From: Brachionus koreanus
Lineage: Eukaryota > Rotifera > Eurotatoria > Ploima > Brachionidae
Length of the DNA stretch: 11,178 bases
NCBI GenBank assembly: GCA_016987375.1
Contig: PJRA01000343.1
Location: forward strand, 846,102-857,279
Direction: 5' to 3'
The position numbers and the translations under genes were made by a program. The notes beneath the pieces were generated by a model. It was not told where the DNA came from. It ran no database searches and worked only from the letters and a program-made list of their open reading frames with translations. Shown piece by piece: positions 7,901 through 11,178 of the stretch (position 1 is its first letter; every line of letters begins with the position of its first letter).

Positions 7901-9095
7901 CTCTCAACATCTTCAACAAACTGTTCTAGTAGGTTAAATGTAAAATTTAAATCGTTTAACCAATTCGATCTTAATTCAATCAAAGAATTTGAAGTGAATT
8001 CAATAACTTCGTCAGATTGATTGTAGTCAATATGCCACGCGATTAAAATATCAACAACATCCTAATATTTTTAATATTTTTAATTTTTTATTTTTTTATT
8101 GTTTAAAAATTTTCAAAAATAATTTTTCTTATAAATTTACATGAAATATTTGATTGATTGCATACGGATACGATTTGGCCAAAAGCAGAATTAGCTGTGA
8201 AGTCTTCATAACAAGGCTCGGATTTTCTACTGATTCAAGCAATTTTTTCAGCTCAATCACAATAAACTAAAAATAAAATTTTTTTTTTTTCAAATTTTTT
8301 GTTTAATTAAAAAATTCACATTGATATTTTCTCTTGTATATCGACTTAGCATTTCAGTTTCAAAGCTCTTCAAAAATTATTAAAACAATAAAAAAAAATA
8401 TTTGAATTTTTTTCAATTACTTGATGAAGCGCGTCCATTACTAAACACTTAATGTTATTATCCTTGAGACTTTCTTTAGAATTTTCATCAAGTTCAACTG
8501 AAACAACCTCCAATGCCCATTCAAAATATTTACTTTTAAATTACATTTAGTAAATTTTTTATCGAAAAAAAAAAAACAATTGTTTACTTGAGATCTCTAT
8601 CAGTCATCATCATAATCGATCCAATTTTGGAGATGCATTCAACAATAAGCTTTTTATTTTCATCCAAATGCCTTTTTTAAAATTAAAAAATATTTCTATT
8701 TATTATCAAAAATTTGATAAGCTTTTACTGCTCAAACACTAGTTTGACCAGAATATTTAATGAAGGCCTTCCCAATTTTAGTACAAATTTGATGTTTTCA
8801 TTGTGATCAAGATAGGAGCTTAGATCCTTGAGTTTTTTTAGCTTTTCCTCTTCATCTTCGTCCCGAAGTAGTTTTTTAAGCTGTCTAGCAAATTTAGAGT
8901 CATCGTTATAAACTTGATTATGGTCTTGAAAAAAAAAATATTAAAATGGTTAATTCATTCATTCTAATGAAAACCTTGTTTGAATTCTTCTTCGTCTATT
9001 AAGTGAGTGCCAACATTGAACCGTGTATTTGCTTTGTCAAAATGCCTATTTGAGCTAGACCCAGAAGAGCCTGATATTTTTGACGATTTATACAT
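586..9095 (-). CDS. SMG1: SMG1 PIKK kinase, N-terminal part (20 exons, 3' end beyond window)
   Basis: SMG1 phosphorylates UPF1 in nonsense-mediated mRNA decay, working in a cytoplasmic complex with SMG8 and SMG9. Coding exons in order are 9095-8975, 8924-8729, 8671-8588, 8532-8421, 8367-8320, 8266-8141, 8061-7891, 7849-7767, 7718-7543, 7479-7325, 4831-4730, 4670-4383, 4328-4060, 4005-3796, 1967-1866, 1809-1651, 1601-1199, 1146-982, 922-765 and 706-586. They sum to 3249 nt (1083 codons), with GT..AG borders, matching phases and no stop. Recalled human SMG1 aligns along the whole length, for example DILVGWHIDHTQ with DILIAWHIDYNQ, and RTPLGRAQDTFQTIE with KTPLGKAQDTFVAIE. The start is firm: an in-frame TAA lies two codons upstream of the ATG at 9095. 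Only the helical solenoid is present; human SMG1 is about 3660 residues, and the FAT and kinase domains must lie left of base 586. The gene appears intact despite transposon-filled introns. Confidence 0.93.
2513..2862 (+). mobile_element. Non-autonomous Mutator-like element with 9-bp target duplication
   Basis: The ends are imperfect inverted repeats: the left end has GAGGTAGAAAAAAACATATA at 2517, and the reverse complement of the right end has GAGGTAGAACGAAACATATA. Both continue into AAGAG and AAAACAT-like sequence for about 40-50 bp. ACATCAAAA lies immediately outside on both sides (2504-2512 and 2863-2871) as a direct 9-bp repeat. A 9-bp duplication is typical of Mutator/MULE elements; read as 8 bp (CATCAAAA) it would fit hAT instead. 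The interior is less AT-rich than its surroundings and has a plus-strand open frame (2586-2687). The element sits in SMG1 intron 14. Confidence 0.65.
2586..2740 (+). pseudogene. Gene fragment inside the Mutator-like element
   Basis: From the ATG at 2586 the frame reads MRRKLDWVLVQEF and on to YDAASDH, with a stop at 2685. The same frame then continues NQNNCTLCQSNSPHLMK, ending near a GTAACT that could be a splice donor. The CxxC pair and the WVLVQEF-like start could be the N-terminal exon of a transposase or zinc-finger protein, but I cannot assign a family. One internal stop and the lack of a longer frame suggest a dead fragment. The opposite strand is also open for 30 codons (2742-2650), so the strand is not certain. 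Confidence 0.35.
3087..3558 (+). mobile_element. Mariner element, internally deleted (catalytic core lost)
   Basis: The plus-strand frames give the mariner transposase N-terminal DNA-binding region: GSGRPAILD, then SQTTISRHFNLINK, then VVSHDLTDFDILQRIEICKK (the family's WVPHELT..R...C..LL). A one-base frameshift lies near 3170-3180. Just after KKLLEKN the sequence jumps to the extreme C-terminus, FLAPKH, and in another frame GIELLADR..ENNGLYFED with a stop at 3496-3498. The DD34D catalytic block, including the GDEKW region, is missing, so no active enzyme is possible. Downstream, TTTTTCAACCACCCTAA at 3542-3558 reads in reverse as TTAGGGTGGTTGAAAAA, a mariner-type terminal repeat, followed by TA (3559-3560). 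I find no matching left terminus, so the 5' limit is where homology begins. Confidence 0.75.
3796..4831 (-). CDS. SMG1: SMG1 exons 11-14 (residues 425-714)
   Basis: There are four exons: 4831-4730 (34 codons), 4670-4383 (96 codons), 4328-4060 and 4005-3796, with introns of 59, 54 and 54 nt. Key matches to recalled human SMG1 are AIPVIQEVYKSIL with NIPVLETAYKLIL, ELGNVKNNLIL with TIGNAKNSLIG, MYALTPSLFQLLTEKL with MWALSPTVFALLSKNL, and FPHIQYAIIAKLYNHCIRH with FPAIQYAVLYTLYSHCTRH. The exon 13 ATG at 4328 is internal, not a start: it sits directly after a CTAG acceptor and corresponds to the Met in human GMWALS. Exon 13 ends in phase 2 (TG) and exon 14 supplies the C, giving Cys. Exon 14 (ILLLKWSMKFIETI onward) is the least conserved part but keeps the helical pattern and ends AACAG before GTGATT, also phase 2. 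Exon 11 follows a 2.5-kb intron, and exon 14 precedes a 1.8-kb one. Confidence 0.92.
4875..5088. mobile_element. piggyBac-like MITE, copy 1
   Basis: This is a 214-bp element flanked by TTAA on both sides (4871-4874 and 5089-5092). Terminal inverted repeats are CACTAGAACGCCCGACGGG on the left and, reverse-complemented, CACTAGAAAGCCCGGCTG on the right. TTAA duplication with CAC/CCC-type ends is characteristic of the piggyBac superfamily. The interior is AT-rich and noncoding. The same sequence recurs 570 bp away (5657-5872) in the same orientation, with matching ends and long shared blocks such as TTTTATCACATATAAATAAA. Confidence 0.85.
5173..5336. repeat. Possible degraded third MITE copy
   Basis: The right end reads AGAAATTTTTATTAATAATCAGCTAGGCTTGCTTAAC, echoing copy 1's GAAATTTTTATGAGAAATCAGCCGGGCTTTCTAGTGTTAAC, shown here only to its key blocks AAATTTTTAT, AATCAGC and GGCTT. 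Weaker similarity runs leftward to about 5225. TTAA occurs at 5169-5172 and 5337-5340. The left terminus is not conserved, so this may be a worn copy or partly chance in AT-rich DNA. TTGGGTGGTTAAGGAACTAA at 5161 instead resembles a mariner-type terminus. Confidence 0.35.
5521..5552. repeat. Short TAAAATG tandem repeat
   Basis: TAAAATG/TAAAA units repeat about four times with one AATAATA interruption, between the two MITE copies. It is a small degenerate microsatellite. No function is suggested. Confidence 0.55.
5657..5872. mobile_element. piggyBac-like MITE, copy 2
   Basis: This is a 216-bp element with TTAA at 5653-5656 and 5873-5876. The left end is CACTATAACGCCCGAGGGG, and the right end, reverse-complemented, is CACTAGAAAGCCCGGCTG, identical to copy 1 at that end. 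By eye it aligns end to end with copy 1, with scattered substitutions and 1-2-nt indels, so the two are old insertions of one family rather than a recent duplication. It has no coding capacity and would need a transposase from elsewhere. Confidence 0.85.
6018..6771 (+). mobile_element. Decayed non-LTR retrotransposon, RT C-terminal region
   Basis: One LINE ORF2 tail can be followed through at least four frames: KCKIMHFGRKNERHKYIIH (6018 on), EAIEDV..CYERDLGVMVSSD (6082 on), then KSACTKANKVLEMHKRTF, LHLVYAVQVWN and KMDVNELEIVQESATKIP to a stop at 6452. LNKIYKLVIGLENGQLTKIP follows in another frame, then HRESFPAKLRSDFASAV, TGRHVFFLNREVSQWNRLPN and SVIKSESTEAFK to a stop at 6769. ERDLGV..S..L, the RP.LEYA.QVWN-type motif and FF.NR.V..WN.LP are standard post-palm landmarks of jockey/CR1-like LINEs. 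Frameshifts and stops make it non-functional, and the palm domain and endonuclease are absent. It is antisense within SMG1 intron 10. Confidence 0.85.
6951..7244. mobile_element. MITE-like inverted-repeat element (second family)
   Basis: The left end is GTAATTATCGGAATTGATTG followed by ACATGTCTTTAAAA. The reverse complement of the right end is GTAATTAACCGAATTTAATG followed by ACATGTCTAAAA, giving an imperfect inverted repeat of about 33 bp over a span of 294 bp. TTAA lies just outside both ends (6947-6950, 7245-7248), which would fit a piggyBac-type insertion, although TTAA is common in this DNA. TTTAATGACATGT also occurs internally at 7057-7069. No open frame of note is present. It is unrelated in sequence to the 215-bp MITEs in the same intron. 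Confidence 0.5.
7325..9095 (-). CDS. SMG1: SMG1 exons 1-10 (residues 1-424)
   Basis: Ten exons are separated by introns of 41-79 nt. Exon 1 (9095-8975) encodes a Ser-rich, non-conserved 40-residue leader. Homology begins in exon 2, where SKFARQLKKLLRDEDEEEKL matches human SRLSNLLRRITREDDRDRRL. Later landmarks are KYFEWALEVV (human KIFKWIFSKF), the CCYP-like stretch LLLAKSYPYAINQIF (human ILLVARCYPHIFSTNF), exon 7 DVVDILIAWHID, and FTPINQIAALF at the exon 9/10 junction (human LTAANECVGVLL). Exon 5 is only 48 nt. Donors are GTAA/GTGA-type with one GTTTTC (after exon 1), and acceptors are mostly TTTTAG or AAAG. In the family this segment is an alpha-solenoid of HEAT/ARM repeats. The vertebrate leader of about 120 residues before this region is absent. 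The exon 5 start has two possible AG positions (8367 or 8365); only 8367 keeps the frame. Confidence 0.92.
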
Positions 9096-9957
9096 TTTTT
9101 ATTTTTTAGTTGAATTTTTGAAATAACATTGTATATAAATCTAATTCTAATTTTTTCCTATTATTTTTTTTGACAAAATTTAAATAACATTCTAGTTTGG
9201 TTGTTTTATTTTATTTTAAAAGTTATAATCCTCTCCTCCCTTCAACTTGAATAGTTGTTTTCTTATAGTGAAACAGATTTTAATTACATCAAATATTAAA
9301 CGATTAATAACCATTAAAATTTAACTTGGGAAATTTTTTAGGATCTTAGTCAGTCAAGTCAGTGAATTGACTTTGAAAATTTTGGGAAGTCAAGTCTTTT
9401 GGGTTAGAAATTTTAAAAATTTCGAAATAATTTTATTTTTGAAAAAATAAAAAAATCTCAATATTGCTTATCATTTCTTACTTAATTTTACGTAAAATTA
9501 CACAATTTTTGGTAAAATTTTTAGATGAAAATACAAACCATCAAAAATTTTAAATGAAAAAAATTAAATTAAAAACGTTATCAAAAAGACTTAAGATCAA
9601 AAAGTTTTTAGGCAAAAAATTTTAATTATTCTTGAATTTCTAAAAATTATTTAATATTTTAGTTTAGTTTATTAGATAAATATTAATGGCAAAATTGATG
9701 ACATACCATTGTTTAAAGTTTTATGTCTTTAAAATACTTTATATTTATATTTTCTATTACTTTAAATATAAGTTGAAATATTAAAAGTGATTTAGATAGT
9801 AGACAATACTTATTTTAAAGACCATGACACTTAAAATAAATTAAATCAAATAAAAAGATAGATATCTGTATATTGAAATTGAAATAGAGAGTTATAGGGT
9901 ACATTACTAATGTTTAAATATTTGATGGCTCAAGGAAAAAAGAAGAAACAGTAAGGT
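9096..9957. other. Region upstream of SMG1, no gene recognised
   Basis: This is about 860 bp of AT-rich DNA between the SMG1 start codon and the LINE remnant. It should include the SMG1 5' UTR and promoter, but no TATA-like or initiator signal stands out against the composition. The leader just before the ATG is A-rich (CAACTAAAAAATAAAAA). A pyrimidine-rich patch CCTCTCCTCCCTTCAAC lies at 9232-9248, a cluster of AGTCA/GTCAAG words at 9349-9394, and a weak inverted repeat at 9716-9832. Confidence 0.6.
9716..9832. repeat. Weak inverted repeat, possible relic MITE
   Basis: The left arm AAGTTTTATGTCTTTAAAAT (9716 on) pairs imperfectly with the reverse complement of 9808-9832, AAGTGTCATGGTCTTTAAAAT. 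The shared core GTCTTTAAAATA also follows the terminal repeat of the 6951-7244 element, so this may be a worn relative. Base composition makes chance a real alternative. Confidence 0.3.
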
Positions 9958-11034
9958 ATCAATTACACAATGGAGTATGATATTCATTATATCTTGATTT
10001 GTAACCTTGATATTCTTCCACCAGTTTGACAACCAATGGAACAGAAACACTCAATCCTGCCCTGACATATCTCTCACTCAACTCAAAAAGCCAATTCGAG
10101 ACTTTTAGTAGTTTAAGTTTATTAAAAGACTCGTGATTCATTATGTTGGAGGGGGTATCATATCTGAATTTTGAATTACTTGTTATTTTTTAATGTTGAT
10201 TTCTAAAAATGAATTTAAACAAGGAAAAGAATAATCTAATTATTGGTCCTATCGAGGATTTGTTGGTTTCCTAATGTTTTGGGTCAGACCCCATTTTTTA
10301 TTTATTTAATAAAAATTTTACTATTTTAAGTCCTGAATTACAGCGTTTTTTTAGACCGTCCACCATTGGACTAAATCTAAGTTTTGAGTCCAGCGTAATT
10401 CCCTTCCATCAAATACAAGTAACCACTAATAGAAGAAACTTGCTAGTATTTTAGTCAAAAATTTCCCTTTATTTGAGTTGCTTTTCTCAAAAAAATGTGA
10501 CTCGTTTAAAAGAAAATTCACCAGTTGTTTGCCATGTAAAACATGTACTTTCTTGTTTCCAATAGAAGAAAAAAATGGATAAATTTCTTTTGTTGGTGTC
10601 ACTTTTAAACTAAAATATTTTCGAATAGAAGAAACACTTTGATCACCGAAATTTCTTTTATTTGATGAAATACGGTAACTTTTTCTTCACGATTCAAAAT
10701 TTTATCGTAAATTTTAAGATCTAAATTGATTTTGAATTTAGTTCTTTTTTCAAAGATCAAATAACATGACTTTTCAACAGATATTTTCATTTTCCATTTG
10801 AAAAGCCATTGCTCGACTTCTTTAAGGTACTTATTTATCAAATTTTCGAGATTTCCTTCCTTATTAAAAATAAAAAAAGTTGCCAAATCATCTGCAAAAA
10901 GAAGAGAGTAATGGCAACTTTTTTTATCCCTTTTTGGTATGTCATTTATGAAAATGCTATAAAGAAGTAGACTAATTACTGATCTTTGTGGGATCCCTGC
11001 TTTTATTAGATATTGATCACTTAAATGACCATTT
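9958..11034 (-). mobile_element. Jockey-like LINE ORF2, broken, with nested insertion
   Basis: The minus strand encodes the RT palm. From 11025: HLSDQYLIKAGIPQRSVIS, YSIFINDIPKR, then FADDLATFF (catalytic Asp pair, around 10896-10880), then EQWLFKWKMKISVEKS and KILNREEKV near 10690. After an insertion (10407-10667) the protein resumes as GITLDSKLRFSPMVDGLKKR and CNSGLKIVKFLLNK, with a stop near 10312. The typical ORF2 end, VSNWLFELSERYVRAGL, PLVVKLVEEYQGYKS and HTPLC, is at 10110-9959, with a stop at 9959. The order matches jockey-like ORF2, but the endonuclease and N-terminal RT are missing (the copy meets a pogo-like end at 11041). Most of the stretch between 10312 and 10141 is deleted or unreadable, so this copy is dead. 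The 60-codon frame at 9959-10141 is its C-terminus, not a separate gene. Confidence 0.8.
10407..10667. mobile_element. 261-bp insertion inside the LINE RT region
   Basis: The LINE reading frame is lost between NREEKVT.. and GITLDSKL.., which are normally only a few residues apart. The intervening block is bounded by short inverted repeats: CATCAAATACAAGTAA on the left and, reverse-complemented, CATCAAATAAAAGAAA on the right. No clear target duplication is seen. Inside, AATAGAAGAAA occurs three times in direct orientation (10428, 10561, 10624), and the minus strand is open for 86 codons (10686-10429) with no recognisable motif. This is best read as a small non-autonomous element nested in the LINE. 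Confidence 0.45.
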
Positions 11035-11040
11035 CAATTA

Positions 11041-11178
11041 CAGTCAATCCTCCGTATAACGAGACCCTACATAACGAGAAACCCTTTATAACGAGCAACT
11101 TGGCTAGAACCGATTACGAGCTATAGAAAAATATATAAAAATTAATTCGATATAACGAGTTTTGATATAACGAAAACT
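11041..11178 (+). mobile_element. End of a pogo/Tigger-like DNA transposon (truncated by window)
   Basis: The element begins CAGTCAATCCTCCGTATAAC directly after TA (11039-11040). Pogo/Tigger elements insert at TA, and many start CAGT..AACCTC..TATAACG. The subterminal region repeats ATAACGAG five times (near 11056, 11071, 11088, 11152 and, as ATAACGAAA, 11167), which is typical of their transposase-binding arrays. No transposase coding is reached before the window ends. It abuts the eroded LINE, so it either inserted into that LINE or truncated it. Confidence 0.75.

Noticed and set aside
9349..9394. Cluster of AGTCA/GTCAAG words as a binding-site array.
   Set aside because: Spacing is irregular and I know no factor or element it fits.
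10255..10300. GGGTCAGACCC near-palindrome as an operator or terminal repeat.
   Set aside because: It is short, in a decayed LINE region, with no partner repeat found in the window.

Overview
The window looks like nuclear DNA from a small, very AT-rich animal genome. A monogonont rotifer such as Brachionus is my best guess, from three things: roughly three-quarters A+T, most introns only 41-79 nt, and non-LTR retrotransposon remnants of a type I associate with rotifer genomes. The organism is an inference. Nothing here is prokaryotic: there are no operons or ribosome binding sites, and coding DNA appears only as short GT..AG-bounded exons.

One real host gene dominates. The minus strand from 9095 to 586 carries 20 consecutive coding exons, all in phase, of the 5' part of SMG1, the PIKK-family kinase of nonsense-mediated mRNA decay. 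They encode 1083 residues of the N-terminal HEAT/ARM solenoid. The kinase domain and the rest lie beyond the left edge. Exons 1-10 are at 9095-7325, exons 11-14 at 4831-3796 and exons 15-20 at 1967-586. Sixteen introns within these clusters are 41-79 nt. The three long gaps (intron 10, 2493 nt; intron 14, 1828 nt; intron 20, over 585 nt) are filled with mobile-element debris.

Intron 10 holds two copies, plus a possible degraded third, of a roughly 215-bp TTAA-flanked piggyBac-like MITE, a decayed plus-strand LINE reverse-transcriptase tail, and a second MITE-like inverted repeat. Intron 14 holds a 350-bp element with a 9-bp target duplication (Mutator-like) and a mariner copy that has lost its catalytic core. 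Intron 20 holds another LINE tail.

Upstream of SMG1, 9096-9950 is AT-rich DNA with no gene I can recognise. Then comes a broken minus-strand jockey-like LINE (11034-9958) whose RT domain is interrupted by a 261-bp insertion. The last 138 bases are the end of a pogo/Tigger-like DNA transposon that runs off the window. I see no tRNA, rRNA, CRISPR or multi-gene system; the interest lies in the reconstructed SMG1 gene and the layered transposons in its introns.
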